From: Olavius sp. associated proteobacterium Delta 1
GTDB taxonomy: Bacteria; Desulfobacterota; Desulfobacteria; Desulfobacterales; JAFDCJ01
Reading direction: 5' to 3'
NCBI GenBank assembly: GCA_902749685.1
Contig: CACVKW010000871.1
Location: 87,827-151,826, forward strand
Length of the DNA stretch: 64,000 bases
Below, piece after piece: positions 26,360-36,179 of this stretch. Both the position numbers and the translations under genes were made by a program. The notes under the pieces are model-generated. The model was given only the letters and a program-made list of their open reading frames with translations, searched no databases and was not told the origin of the DNA. Positions within the stretch are counted from its first letter, which is position 1; each line of letters starts with the position of its first letter.

Positions 26360-27121
26360 ATGTTGAGCAGAAAAACCATCGTGTTTGGCCTTGTTTTGTC
26401 AATGATTCTGCTGAAAAGTCCCCTTGCTCACAGTGACGATGCCCGTTCGCTCGTCGAAAACAGTTTTAATTATATGCGTGGGAGAGCCTCGATTGCAACG
26501 GTGGTTATGACGGTTCATCGTCCTGATTGGGAACGGAAAATGACGATTAAAGCCTGGACCCGGGGTCAGAAGGACAGCCTGTTTTATATTGATGCACCGG
26601 CCAAAGATCACGGCAACGGCACGTTGAAGAAAGGACGGGAAATGTGGATGTATAATCCCAAGATCAGCCGGGTTATAAAAGTGCCCCCCTCGATGATGTC
26701 CCAATCCTGGATGGGCTCGGATTTTTCCAACAACGATCTGGCAAAAAGCGATAGCCTGCTCACAGACTACACCCACTCTATCGTCGGAACTGAAGCGCAT
26801 GATGGCAAAAAAGTATATCTTATTAAATCCATGCCCAAACCGAATGCGCCGGTTGTCTGGGGCATGCAAAAGCAAAAAGTCCGCGAGGACCTCATCTGGC
26901 TTAGCCAGATATTTTTCGACGAAGATCTTAATCCCGTAAAAGCAATCACAATGCTTGAAATTCAAATGCTGGGCGGGAAACTGTATCCAAAAACCTGGCG
27001 CGTGCATAAATCCGGTCAAGCAACGAAGTACACTCAACTGACCTATAAACGCTTGACCTTTAAAAACAGCCTACCCGACAGCTTATTTACCCTGTCAAGC
27101 CTGCAAAAAGCCAGGAGGTAA
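26360..27121 (+). CDS. LolA-like outer-membrane lipoprotein-sorting protein
   Basis: A 253-aa exported protein: signal peptide about 1-25 (KTIVFGLVLSMILLKSPLAHS) with no lipobox cysteine, then a LolA/LolB-like open beta-barrel fold (GRASIATVVMTVHRPDW, YNPKISRVIKVPPSMMSQSW, the PF17131-type pattern). Such proteins carry lipids or lipoproteins through the periplasm and accompany LolCDE-like or RND transporters. The start has GGGAG upstream. The next gene begins 4 bp after its stop, so it is tightly coupled with the ABC permeases. Confidence 0.82.
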   Translation: MLSRKTIVFGLVLSMILLKSPLAHSDDARSLVENSFNYMRGRASIATVVMTVHRPDWERKMTIKAWTRGQKDSLFYIDAPAKDHGNGTLKKGREMWMYNPKISRVIKVPPSMMSQSWMGSDFSNNDLAKSDSLLTDYTHSIVGTEAHDGKKVYLIKSMPKPNAPVVWGMQKQKVREDLIWLSQIFFDEDLNPVKAITMLEIQMLGGKLYPKTWRVHKSGQATKYTQLTYKRLTFKNSLPDSLFTLSSLQKARR

Positions 27122-27125
27122 TGGA

Positions 27126-28364
27126 TTGTCCATCGATACGAAAATGGCCTGGCGCAACATCTGGCGCAATACGCGTCGCACCGTCCTCACCATCAGTGCC
27201 ATCGCGTTCGCCAGCCTGCTGCTGGTATTTATGCTGTCGTTTCAATTCGGCAGTTATGAGACCATGATCAACACTTCGGTCAAGATCCAGACCGGTCATT
27301 TACAAATCCAGGCCGACGATTACCAGGAGAAAAAAAACATCCGTTCGGTTGTTTCAAATCCCGCAGATCTCGGGATTCTTCTTGATGAAATCCCGCAAGT
27401 CGAATCCTACACGTTGCGCGGGCAGGCCTTTTCGTTGGTATCCTCTAGAGAAAGAACCTATGGCGTGCTCGTAACCGGTGTCGACCCGGCACGTGAAGCC
27501 AGAGTATCCAGGTTGAAATCCCTTATTCGCCGTGGAACGTATTTGTCCGCCGGTGACATTGACCAGGCTCTGGTGGGAAATATTATAGCCAGAAACCTGC
27601 GCATTGACATTGGCGATGAATTGACAATCCTGGGGCAGGCACGCGATGGTTCCATCGCCGCCACAGTCGCCAGGGTCAAAGGAATCTACAGCTCCGGCAT
27701 CGATGACTTTGATCGAGCGACCATTCAGATACCCCTGGGCACGTTTCAGGAACTTTACAGCATGCAAGGGGCCGTCCACGAAGTGGTGATAATTGCTGCC
27801 TCACTGGCCGATGTCGATGATATAAAAGCCGGTATAAAAACTGCGCTTCCTGCCGTCAAGAGCAAGCGGCAACTGACTGTGTTGGACTGGAATGAACTCA
27901 TGCCGGGGCTGTGCCAGAGTATTGAAATGGATCTGATCAGTGGACTTATTTTCTACTTGCTATTAGTACTGGTCGTCGCCTTTAGCATACTGAATACATT
28001 CTTGATGGCAATTTTTGAGCGAACCCGAGAATTCGGAGTTCTGATGGCGCTGGGCACGACACCCGGCCGGCTGACCAAGGTGTTGTTGATTGAATCCATG
28101 GCCATGACGCTGCTGGGTATTGTTGCCGGTATTACGATCGGAAGTCTGATAACCTTGTATTTTCAAACCCATGGATTCGATATTTCCGGTGCATCCGAAC
28201 TTTTGAGTCAATTCGGCATCAGCGGTCGCATCTATCCCAAACTGACCTGGCTTTCAGCTATCAGCGGACCTCTGGCGGTGCTGGTCATCACATTTTTAGC
28301 GGCCCTCTATCCCGCGTTGAGAGTACAACGGATGCATCCGGTGGAGGCAATGAGGGCCGTGTAA
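27126..28364 (+). CDS. ABC transporter permease, LolC/E-FtsX type (first)
   Basis: A 412-aa inner-membrane permease with an N-terminal amphipathic/TM segment (MAWRNIWRNTRRTVLTISAI), a large periplasmic MacB-PCD domain (about 45-270) and three C-terminal TM helices of the FtsX domain (ILNTFLMAIFERTREFGVL is the hallmark loop). Start is a TTG at 27126 with AGGAGG 8 bp upstream. It is paralogous to the next gene. Together with the LolD-like ATPase it should form a heterodimeric exporter of the type IV (mechanotransmission) class. Confidence 0.88.
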   Translation: MSIDTKMAWRNIWRNTRRTVLTISAIAFASLLLVFMLSFQFGSYETMINTSVKIQTGHLQIQADDYQEKKNIRSVVSNPADLGILLDEIPQVESYTLRGQAFSLVSSRERTYGVLVTGVDPAREARVSRLKSLIRRGTYLSAGDIDQALVGNIIARNLRIDIGDELTILGQARDGSIAATVARVKGIYSSGIDDFDRATIQIPLGTFQELYSMQGAVHEVVIIAASLADVDDIKAGIKTALPAVKSKRQLTVLDWNELMPGLCQSIEMDLISGLIFYLLLVLVVAFSILNTFLMAIFERTREFGVLMALGTTPGRLTKVLLIESMAMTLLGIVAGITIGSLITLYFQTHGFDISGASELLSQFGISGRIYPKLTWLSAISGPLAVLVITFLAALYPALRVQRMHPVEAMRAV

Positions 28365-28452
28365 AGAATTCGGAAGTCGGAATGTGGCATGCGGAAGCCG
28401 GAAGAATGTGGAATGGAATCGATCTAATTTTCAATTTTAGGCATTTATAATT

Positions 28453-29676
28453 ATGTATCTCCAATTGGCCTGGCGAAACATTTGGCGCAACTCGCGGCGC
28501 ACTGCCATCATTTTGATTGCCGTCGTTATCGGCGTGTGGAGCATGATTATTTTAGGCTCGCTGATGCGGGGCATCGCTGTCGGGATGGTTAAAAACGGGA
28601 TTGCGACCCTCATCGGGCATATCCAAATTCACCAAAAAGGCTATCGGAACGATCCGGCCATCGAAAACAGTATCATGGATCCGTCTGCAGTGAACAATGT
28701 CTTACACCGCGTGCTGGCCGATCGTGCCCAATGGACCGAACGGGTGCGGGTGAATGCCGTGGCCAGCAATGCCCACCAGTCAACCGCGGTGACACTGGTC
28801 GGCATTGACCCGGAACCTGAAGCAAACATTTCCTTTATCGGTACGGCGGTCACCCGCGGACATTTCCTTACCGCGGATGATCGCAACGGTATTCTTGTGG
28901 GCGACGCTCTGCTGGATAAATTAGAAACGAAACTTGGCCGTAAACTGGTATTAATGTCCCAGGACACTGACCAGGAAATCGCCTCCCGGGCCTTTCGCAT
29001 TGTCGGAACATTTCAGGCGGAAATGGAATCCACCGAGAAGCAGTTTGTTTTTGTCTTGCGGCAGACGAGCCAAAAAATGCTTAAAATGGACAAAGGAATT
29101 TCGGAGATTTCGATTCTTTTACCGGAAACATCAGATATTCAGAAGGTCTACGAACAATTAATATCTGCCTTGCCTTCCGAACATTTGGAGGTTCACAGCT
29201 GGCAAGAATTGATGCCTTTTCAGACGGCTTATCTCAGGATACTCGATGGGTTTATGTATATCTGGTATTTGGTGGTGTTTGTTGCCATGGGGTTCGGTAT
29301 TGTCAATACGACGTTAATGGCCGTGTACGAGCGCATGCGCGAATTTGGGCTGCTAAAGGCTCTGGGGATGAAACCCTGGTGGATTTTGCGAGAAGTCCTG
29401 ACCGAATCATTGCTGCTGTTGATAACCGGCATGATCATTGGAAACATATTGGGGTTTTTAACCATATATGCGTTATCGAGCAGCGGAATCGATCTTTCAG
29501 CCCTGGCAGCCGGAGTCGAATATGCCGGAATGACCCGGGTTATCTACCCGGCGATCAATATTAAAGATATTGCTGTGGCCAACCTCGTGGTCATGCTTCT
29601 CGGACTGCTGGTAAGCGTATATCCTGCTGTGAAGGCTGCCAGATTCACGCCGGTGGAGGCGTTGATCCATACTTAA
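28453..29676 (+). CDS. ABC transporter permease, LolC/E-FtsX type (second)
   Basis: A 407-aa paralogue of the preceding permease, sharing the LAWRNIWRNSRRTA start, a periplasmic domain and the C-terminal FtsX helices with NTTLMAVYERMREFGLLKAL. Having two related permeases matches the LolC/LolE arrangement. The 88-bp gap before it carries a GGAATGTGG/GGAAG low-complexity stretch. No obvious ribosome site, only AGG ten bases before ATG. Confidence 0.88.
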   Translation: MYLQLAWRNIWRNSRRTAIILIAVVIGVWSMIILGSLMRGIAVGMVKNGIATLIGHIQIHQKGYRNDPAIENSIMDPSAVNNVLHRVLADRAQWTERVRVNAVASNAHQSTAVTLVGIDPEPEANISFIGTAVTRGHFLTADDRNGILVGDALLDKLETKLGRKLVLMSQDTDQEIASRAFRIVGTFQAEMESTEKQFVFVLRQTSQKMLKMDKGISEISILLPETSDIQKVYEQLISALPSEHLEVHSWQELMPFQTAYLRILDGFMYIWYLVVFVAMGFGIVNTTLMAVYERMREFGLLKALGMKPWWILREVLTESLLLLITGMIIGNILGFLTIYALSSSGIDLSALAAGVEYAGMTRVIYPAINIKDIAVANLVVMLLGLLVSVYPAVKAARFTPVEALIHT

Positions 29677-29678
29677 TG

Positions 29679-29722
29679 AAAATGCCTAAAGTGACTAAAT
29701 TGCCTAAAATGCCTAAAATTAA
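29679..29722. repeat. Short tandem repeat AAATGCCTAA
   Basis: About four to five imperfect units of AAATGCCTAA (variants GTGACTAAAT, TTGCCTAAAA) fill the start of the gap between the second permease and the ATPase gene. No coding role is seen. Confidence 0.6.
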
Positions 29723-29801
29723 TGAATTCTCTCTGTTTAATTTACAAAGAATCGCAAATTACTTATTCAGTTAGATTCAGCGCCTATGCTAGGAGTATAA
29801 A

Positions 29802-30485
29802 ATGAGTATCGTCGAATGCATGGATGTGAGCAAGACTTACCACCAGGGACAGATCGAAATTCATGCGCTTAAAAACGTCAATTTATCGATCACCAAAGGA
29901 GAATTCGTGGCCGTGGCCGGACCGTCAGGCTCCGGGAAAACGACCCTGTTAAATCTGGTCGGTGGATTGGATCGGATTGATGCGGGCAGTATTGTTGTCG
30001 ACGGCAAGGCCTTTGATCAAATGTCACAATCGCAGCTGGCTAATTTAAGATTGCACAAGGTGGGATTCGTTTTTCAGGCCTACAACCTGATACCGGTCTT
30101 ATCTGCCGCAGAAAATGTCGAATTTGTCATGTTGCTCCAAGGTATTCCCGCCAACGAACGCCGCGCAAAAGCTGAGGCGATTCTGGATGATGTCGGCCTG
30201 GAGGGCAAATACGATCGACGACCGGCCGAGCTATCCGGTGGACAGCAGCAGCGTGTCGCCGTGGCCAGGGCGATTGTCTCCAATCCTTCCATCGTGCTGG
30301 CCGATGAGCCGACCGCCAATCTGGATTCCAAAACCGGAAACGGTCTGTTGGAAATGATGACGCAAATGAATATAGAAAAAAGGGTAACATTTATTTTTTC
30401 AACCCACGATAAAATGGTGATGGATTACGCCAGGCGGCTGGTACGGATCCGGGATGGCACTATCGAAGATGATCAGGTCAAGTAA
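29802..30485 (+). CDS. ABC transporter ATPase, LolD/MacB family
   Basis: A 227-aa nucleotide-binding subunit with Walker A GPSGSGKTT near 40-48, the signature LSGGQQQRVAVARA near 143, Walker B IVLADEPTANLD, and the H-loop STHD. Length and sequence place it with LolD/FtsE-type ATPases that drive lipoprotein release or MacB-like work. An AGGAG site is 6 bp before the ATG. It energises the two upstream permeases. Confidence 0.93.
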   Translation: MSIVECMDVSKTYHQGQIEIHALKNVNLSITKGEFVAVAGPSGSGKTTLLNLVGGLDRIDAGSIVVDGKAFDQMSQSQLANLRLHKVGFVFQAYNLIPVLSAAENVEFVMLLQGIPANERRAKAEAILDDVGLEGKYDRRPAELSGGQQQRVAVARAIVSNPSIVLADEPTANLDSKTGNGLLEMMTQMNIEKRVTFIFSTHDKMVMDYARRLVRIRDGTIEDDQVK

Positions 30486-30562
30486 ATTTGAACTTATTGG
30501 GTTGACAGGGTTGAGCAGGAACCCGTTTTTTAACAACGGACATTAAGCATTTCGCTAATCGT

Positions 30563-31933
30563 ATGTGTCGCTGCCAATTGAATAGACAATGGATTCGAAC
30601 TTATTTATTCATCGTCGCGATCATCGGTTTTCAATCTGGGCCGATTTTAGCTCAAACCCTATCACCCACTCACGCACCCCCCTCCCCTTCGGATCACTCT
30701 GGAGATTCATCATACTGGAGCAAAATCGATACTCACTGGGGGGGGCGGTTAAAAACGAGCGGCAGAGTTGCTCAAACCGATGATGACACGATTTTCGAGC
30801 CGCTGGGAACTGGAACCTATTGGGACGGCAGCTTCAACTTTCGACTCATCAATGAAACATTTTTTTCAGATTCGGTATTCACGGATATCGCGTATGAGCT
30901 AATCGGCGCCGGCGGGGATACCGTCCGCAACACAAATGAATTAAAAGAATTATTTCCCAATCTGCCCGCCAATGTCTTTTTTTTCGGCACTCCCTTAAAT
31001 GACGATCGGCGGTTGATGGACCTTAGCGATACAATCGTTGATGAGGACAGTTATTTCCTGGTTCAACGGTTGGATCGGCTAGCCTTGGCGTTGATGCCGC
31101 CATGGGGTTCGATAAAGATCGGTCGTCAGGCGATCACCTGGGGCAACGGCTTTGTCTTCAATCCCTTTGATTTATTCAATCCCTTTCCCCCGACTGCCAT
31201 CGATCGTGATTACAAAGTTGGTGACGACATGATTAATGTTCAGGCGTCAATACCAGAAATCGGTGATTTGCAGGGTCTTTATGTTGCCAGGCGGGATCCG
31301 GATACCGATAGCGTGACAATGGATCAGGCATCTTTGGCTGGCAAGCTGCATGTTGCCGCCGGCACCATCGAGTTTGAACTGATGGCTGCCAAACATTTCG
31401 AAGACTATGTCGCTGGTGGCGGCGCTGCGGGATATGTCGGCGATGCCGCCTGGCGCGTGGACGGAACCTGGACATTTCTGGATGACGACGACGACTACCT
31501 TTCCCTCGTGGCGAACATGGATTACTCGTGGATTTGGGTTGATAAAAATTTTTACGGATTTATCGAATATTATTTCAACGGACTTGGCGAAGACGATTAT
31601 CAGGATGCCGTGCTGGATCCGGCAATTGCCGAACGCGTGGCCCGGGGCGAGTTGTTTGCGCTGGGTCGCAATTATTTAAGCGGCCATGTTCAAATAGAAT
31701 TACATCCTTTATTCAAGATCTTCTTTACTGCGATTAATAACATTGAAGACCCGTCGGGGATACTCCAACCTTATGCCACGTGGGATATTACCCAGAACCT
31801 GCAATTGACCGGCGGCGTGAATATCTCCTACGGGGCAAAGGACACCGAATACGGCGGATTTACCCTGCCCGGCAGCGACATTCGCACCAAATCTCCGGAT
31901 AATGCGTATCTTTGGTTTTTCTATTATTTTTAA
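30563..31933 (+). CDS. Predicted outer-membrane beta-barrel protein
   Basis: A 456-aa exported protein with a signal peptide (about 12-31, TYLFIVAIIGFQSGPILAQ). Amphipathic beta-strands alternate throughout (e.g. YLSLVANMDYSWIWVDKNF, LTGGVNISYGAKDTEYGGF) and the last residue is Phe after YLWFFYYF, the usual outer-membrane barrel terminus. GRQAITWGNG and FNPFDLFNPFPP resemble DUF1302-like barrels. It closes the TetR / LolA-like / ABC operon and may be its outer-membrane exit or acceptor. Confidence 0.78.
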   Translation: MCRCQLNRQWIRTYLFIVAIIGFQSGPILAQTLSPTHAPPSPSDHSGDSSYWSKIDTHWGGRLKTSGRVAQTDDDTIFEPLGTGTYWDGSFNFRLINETFFSDSVFTDIAYELIGAGGDTVRNTNELKELFPNLPANVFFFGTPLNDDRRLMDLSDTIVDEDSYFLVQRLDRLALALMPPWGSIKIGRQAITWGNGFVFNPFDLFNPFPPTAIDRDYKVGDDMINVQASIPEIGDLQGLYVARRDPDTDSVTMDQASLAGKLHVAAGTIEFELMAAKHFEDYVAGGGAAGYVGDAAWRVDGTWTFLDDDDDYLSLVANMDYSWIWVDKNFYGFIEYYFNGLGEDDYQDAVLDPAIAERVARGELFALGRNYLSGHVQIELHPLFKIFFTAINNIEDPSGILQPYATWDITQNLQLTGGVNISYGAKDTEYGGFTLPGSDIRTKSPDNAYLWFFYYF

Positions 31934-31960
31934 ATACCTTATAATTCAGCCGCCGGAAAG

Positions 31961-31989
31961 TGGACAAAAAGCAGGGTGCTTGATATAAT
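31961..31989 (+). promoter_or_regulatory. Sigma-70 promoter of the glycan island
   Basis: TGGACA (31961-31966, five of six consensus bases) and TATAAT (31984-31989) are 17 bp apart. The first downstream start is the sugar O-methyltransferase gene at 32111. Confidence 0.6.
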
Positions 31990-32110
31990 AGATTAAACGA
32001 TCCTATCAAAGATTCAATCCTATTTAATCCTTGCGAAAATCAGGAATCAATGCTGCAAATCTCAAAGAGCTTTTAGGCTTTGGCAGCTACGGCGTATTAA
32101 TGGAGTTAGA

Positions 32111-33178
32111 ATGACACTGAAACGATATCCTTTGCTGCAACAGATGATCGATGACATGGGCCAACAGTCAAGCTTATATAAGCCAACCCAGTTTTGGCAA
32201 ATTTGTTCTGCTAGACTTATCGAAGATCTGAACAAAAGTAGGATTGAAAAATTCAGATCTTTACCATCATCGCTAAGTTTTTTTGTCCCTACATATTCTT
32301 ACCCCAATTATTATATGGATCCGAAACGGTTTGAACCGGTAAAAAATACATTATGGCCATTAATTGAGCAAAATAAACTGTTTATGATGCGATTTGAGAA
32401 TCTTATTGCCGGCAAGATCCATGCGTTTGCTGATTATAGAACTTTTCTGGCAAGCAGTACGGATTCATCACCTTATACTGACCTGATTTCAGAGAGCAAT
32501 GTTGGTGAACCGATAGAACAATTTCTATTTGACGGTCGAAAATTTTCCAGATCCTTTTTGAATTATCTTTTGGGCATCAATTTTATTAAAAAGAATACTC
32601 CTACCGATAAGATTAAGACCGTAATGGAAATAGGCGGCGGCTTTGGGACATTGGGTGAAATTTTGCTTGGAGATAAAAGGAATGAATGTTTTTATATAAA
32701 TGCAGATATCCCACCATTGGCATATGTGTCTGATTATTATCTTAAAATTCTATTTGGTGATGAAAACATTTGTGGCTATGGAGAATTGAAAGGTGATGAA
32801 TCACTAGACATAGATGACCTTAAAGAAAGATATAAAGCTCTTAGCTTATGTTCCTGGCAAGTTCCTAAACTACAGGGCAAAATAGACTTATTTGTGAATT
32901 TTATTTCATTTCAAGAAATGGAACCAGACATTGTCGAAAATTATTGTGAAAATATCAGAAGGTTGAAACCGGAATTTATTTTACTAAGGAATTTAAAAGA
33001 AGGAAAAAAGAAAAAAGACAAAAAAAATCCAATCGGGGTTACCGATCCTATTTTAGGCAGAGATTACAATAATTATTTTCCTGAGTATGAATTGATGGAT
33101 GCAAATACAACCGTGTTTGGCTATGAAACTGAAGATGGTTTTCACTCTGAATTAAGGCTTTATAAACTCTCTGATTAA
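32111..33178 (+). CDS. Putative sugar O-methyltransferase
   Basis: A 355-aa cytoplasmic protein with a class I SAM motif EIGGGFGTLGEILL near residues 178-191 and the downstream FVNFISFQEMEPDIVENYC stretch. Overall pattern resembles the putative sugar O-methyltransferase family (NanM-type) found in polysaccharide loci. A GGAGTT site precedes the ATG. Base composition is clearly more AT-rich than the preceding ABC operon, as is usual for surface glycan genes. Target hydroxyl unknown. Confidence 0.7.
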   Translation: MTLKRYPLLQQMIDDMGQQSSLYKPTQFWQICSARLIEDLNKSRIEKFRSLPSSLSFFVPTYSYPNYYMDPKRFEPVKNTLWPLIEQNKLFMMRFENLIAGKIHAFADYRTFLASSTDSSPYTDLISESNVGEPIEQFLFDGRKFSRSFLNYLLGINFIKKNTPTDKIKTVMEIGGGFGTLGEILLGDKRNECFYINADIPPLAYVSDYYLKILFGDENICGYGELKGDESLDIDDLKERYKALSLCSWQVPKLQGKIDLFVNFISFQEMEPDIVENYCENIRRLKPEFILLRNLKEGKKKKDKKNPIGVTDPILGRDYNNYFPEYELMDANTTVFGYETEDGFHSELRLYKLSD

Positions 33179-33262
33179 TTAATAGGTTCGTTCTTGAAAT
33201 TATCAATGACATCGAAATATTTAATTTACAAGTTTTATAATTAATTGAGAAAAGGTTTATTA

Positions 33263-34705
33263 ATGAATAAAATAAAGAATTCTGTGACAGCTTCTCCTGA
33301 ACCTGAAGTCATTCTTATAAGACCATCTATTCAAGACTGGGGTATTCAATCCTATATGCGATCAATTACAATACCGCATGGCATATTGACTCTGGCAGCA
33401 CATTTGATTTCAAAGGGTATTACCGTTGCCCTGATAGATGAAGCCGCTGAGCAAGATCCAGACAACAAACTGAGGCAGTATCTAAAAAAACGCACACCGG
33501 TTTGTGTGGGAATATCAGCTATCTCCGGAAAACAGATTGAAAATGGTATTCGTTTCTCTTCTATCGTCCGCGGGTTTGATCAGAATATCCCTATTGTTTG
33601 GGGAGGCTCTCATCCCACAATATTGCCCGAGATGACAGCCCGGGATCCACTCGTTGATATCGTTGTTTACGGTGAAGGGGATCTTTCCTTCCCTGAATTG
33701 GTTCAAAGACTTATAATGAATAAGAGTTTCGAAGACATCAATGGCCTTTGTTTTGCAAATGACGCTAATAAGTTAATTAAAACTAATCCGGCACCTGAAT
33801 ATAATATAAACGAAATACCCGACCTTCCCTATCATCTTCTGAAAATGGAAAAATATATCCTGGGGAAAAAGAAAAAATACATCACACGGTATTTTGAAGT
33901 CGTCTCTTCGAAAGGCTGTTCTTTTAAATGCTCATTTTGTTACAACTCTATCAAACAGACAAAATATTCTAAAAAAAATCTTGATAAGATTATGAATGAT
34001 ATTAGATTCCTCGTCGACAATTATAATATTGACGGCTTAAGTTTTATGGACGAAAACTTCACAATTGATCAAAAGAGAATAATCGATATTTGTCTGCAGT
34101 TAATAAAAATGAATATTAAACTTCATATAAGAGCCGGCGGCAGAGTTGATCTGTTTTCAAAATTTGATAATGAGACAATTGAGATTATGAAAAAAGCAGG
34201 ATTCTATCATTTTGCTTTTGGGATTGAATCTGGCTCGCCAAAAACGCTTGAGATGATGAATAAAAAGATAACATTAGACCAAATTTATCAAGTAATTGAA
34301 ACAATAAATAAGAACGGGTTTATGGCAACCTATAATTTTATGGGCGGTATCCCCCATGAGACAATTGCTGAATATAAAAAAACATTAAAACTGATATACA
34401 ATATTTTCCAAAACAGCAGACATATAATTTTTCCGATTATGGGTCCCAGCTATTACACACCTTTCCCGGGGACAGTTCTTTTTGATCAAGCTGTTGAAAC
34501 CGGGCACATACCACCTGACAATTTAGGCGACTGGTCAAATGTGGCATATATCAATAAAGATGTTGATATGCCATGGATATCCGATGAATTTAAAGCGCTA
34601 ATGGTGAAAAGCCGTCAAGTAATCGTAGAAATCAACAAAAAATTCACAGGATATGATGCTTCTATTACCGATGCTGATCTGTTTCCACTAAAAGAACTTT
34701 TTTGA
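33263..34705 (+). CDS. B12-binding-domain radical SAM protein
   Basis: A 480-aa protein. Residues 15-140 form a cobalamin-binding-like Rossmann domain (HGILTLAAHLISKG, GGSHPTILPE, GEGDLSFPELV). The radical SAM core has the cluster motif CSFKCSFC near 218-225, followed by FMDENFTID, AFGIESGSPKTLEMMNK and NFMGGIPHET. Such enzymes methylate or rearrange carbon centres in natural products, lipids and sugars. An extra in-frame TTG lies at 33245, but AAAGG fits ATG 33263. Position among glycan genes suggests an unusual sugar or lipid modification. Confidence 0.82.
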   Translation: MNKIKNSVTASPEPEVILIRPSIQDWGIQSYMRSITIPHGILTLAAHLISKGITVALIDEAAEQDPDNKLRQYLKKRTPVCVGISAISGKQIENGIRFSSIVRGFDQNIPIVWGGSHPTILPEMTARDPLVDIVVYGEGDLSFPELVQRLIMNKSFEDINGLCFANDANKLIKTNPAPEYNINEIPDLPYHLLKMEKYILGKKKKYITRYFEVVSSKGCSFKCSFCYNSIKQTKYSKKNLDKIMNDIRFLVDNYNIDGLSFMDENFTIDQKRIIDICLQLIKMNIKLHIRAGGRVDLFSKFDNETIEIMKKAGFYHFAFGIESGSPKTLEMMNKKITLDQIYQVIETINKNGFMATYNFMGGIPHETIAEYKKTLKLIYNIFQNSRHIIFPIMGPSYYTPFPGTVLFDQAVETGHIPPDNLGDWSNVAYINKDVDMPWISDEFKALMVKSRQVIVEINKKFTGYDASITDADLFPLKELF

Positions 34706-34798
34706 TAGATGCTTGTACATGCTGATGCAATGATTTTATGTGGTTATCCGGAAAGGCCAAGTTAAAAGTTGACCGTCACATGTGGCGATGGAGAAAAA

Positions 34799-36160
34799 AT
34801 GCCGAATGAGAAAATATTTATTTCAGGCGCATCCGCCAGAAATTTTATAACAGCCCTCATTATCGTTAGCGTTATTGCAGTCGGGCTTTACCTCCGGATT
34901 GAGATGGCGAATAAAACCGTGGTTTTTAAACCCATCATGAAGGATGCAGCAGAATATTATCATTACGCTTATAATTTGGAAAAATATGGTGTCTATTCAC
35001 GGCAAGGCCCGAGTCAAATTGAAGAGTTCATCCCCGAGCCGGATGCTCGCAGAACCCCGGGCTATTCCCTGTTTTTATTGCCTTTTATCAAGATTTCCCC
35101 ACTGCAAAAAATGGTCGGTTTCGTTGTTGTCAGCCAGGCCATCATCAGTTCATTGACCATTTTTATTGCATTCATTTTCTTCAGAACCTTTCTAAATTGC
35201 CCATGGGCTTTGGGCGGTGCATTTCTGGTGGCCATCAGCCCTCACCTGGTTGCGTTCAATATTTATGTGCTCAGCGAATCGTTATTTACTTTTTTTTTGA
35301 CGCTGCTTGGCTGGGCCATGTCAGCCGTTGCCCAAAATAAAGGCCGACTGCATGCCCTGATTGCAGGTCTTATCTTGGGGATATCATTACTGATTCGTCC
35401 AACCATGCTGTATTTTATCGCCTTTCTTATTCCAGTATTTTTTATTTTTTTTCAAAATAAAAAGGCATGGGTGTTGGCAGTGTTTTTGATAGTCGGCTTT
35501 AGCGCAACGTATGGTCCGTGGGTGCTGCGGAACAAGCTGGTCAATCCTAGTAAAAGTAGGTTGGCCCTTGTAACAATCCATAAGGGTATGTATCCGAACC
35601 TGATCTATAATAACGATTTCAAAACGTATGGTTTCCCGAACCATTTCGATCCGCAATGGACAAAGCGTCGGGACATGCCATCTGTTCTTAAAGAAATATT
35701 TCGTCGTTTTAGCAGTGAACCTTTAAAATATCTGTACTGGTACACGATTGGCAAACCAACTATGTTTTTTTCATGGGATATGATTGTTGGCATGGGAGAT
35801 ATATTTATATATCCGGTATCTACTTCTCCTTACCATCACCACAACGGTTTTTTCGGTTTGACCCATCAACTAATGAAATCGCTACACGGACTATTAACCG
35901 TAATCGCTCTGGCGACTTCGATATTTATCTGGTTTCCGGGGACTAGCAGACTGCTTGCGAAAGAGGGTTTAATTGTCGCCAGATTTATTTCTTTGATAAT
36001 GATATATTTTATCCTGGTCCATATTGTCGGCACCCCTTTACCCCGTTATTCCGTTCCTTTACGGCCCTTTATCTATGGATTATCCATTTTGGGGATTCGC
36101 CTTATCGTAACAGAAGGCTTGAAATACAGCCAAATAATACAAAGAAAAAAAATATATTGA
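34799..36160 (+). CDS. GT-C membrane glycosyltransferase (family 39-like)
   Basis: A 453-aa polytopic protein with about ten TM helices. The first periplasmic loop has the acidic pattern DAAEYYHYAYNLEKYGVYS and then PDARRTPGYSLFLLPF, as in PMT/ArnT-type enzymes. LSESLFTFFLTLLGW and RPTMLYF match the neighbouring GT-C at 23789-25213 in arrangement. A TTG at 34769 would extend it, but GGAG directly precedes ATG 34799. It probably takes sugar from a polyprenyl-phosphate donor made by the next gene. Confidence 0.8.
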   Translation: MPNEKIFISGASARNFITALIIVSVIAVGLYLRIEMANKTVVFKPIMKDAAEYYHYAYNLEKYGVYSRQGPSQIEEFIPEPDARRTPGYSLFLLPFIKISPLQKMVGFVVVSQAIISSLTIFIAFIFFRTFLNCPWALGGAFLVAISPHLVAFNIYVLSESLFTFFLTLLGWAMSAVAQNKGRLHALIAGLILGISLLIRPTMLYFIAFLIPVFFIFFQNKKAWVLAVFLIVGFSATYGPWVLRNKLVNPSKSRLALVTIHKGMYPNLIYNNDFKTYGFPNHFDPQWTKRRDMPSVLKEIFRRFSSEPLKYLYWYTIGKPTMFFSWDMIVGMGDIFIYPVSTSPYHHHNGFFGLTHQLMKSLHGLLTVIALATSIFIWFPGTSRLLAKEGLIVARFISLIMIYFILVHIVGTPLPRYSVPLRPFIYGLSILGIRLIVTEGLKYSQIIQRKKIY

Positions 36161-36179
36161 TAATTTAGGAGATGCAATT

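Noticed and set aside
26399..27037. Long antisense frame over the LolA-like gene
   Set aside because: The sense frame has a signal peptide, a ribosome site and family motifs; the antisense frame is rich in His/Arg in the manner of mirrored codons.
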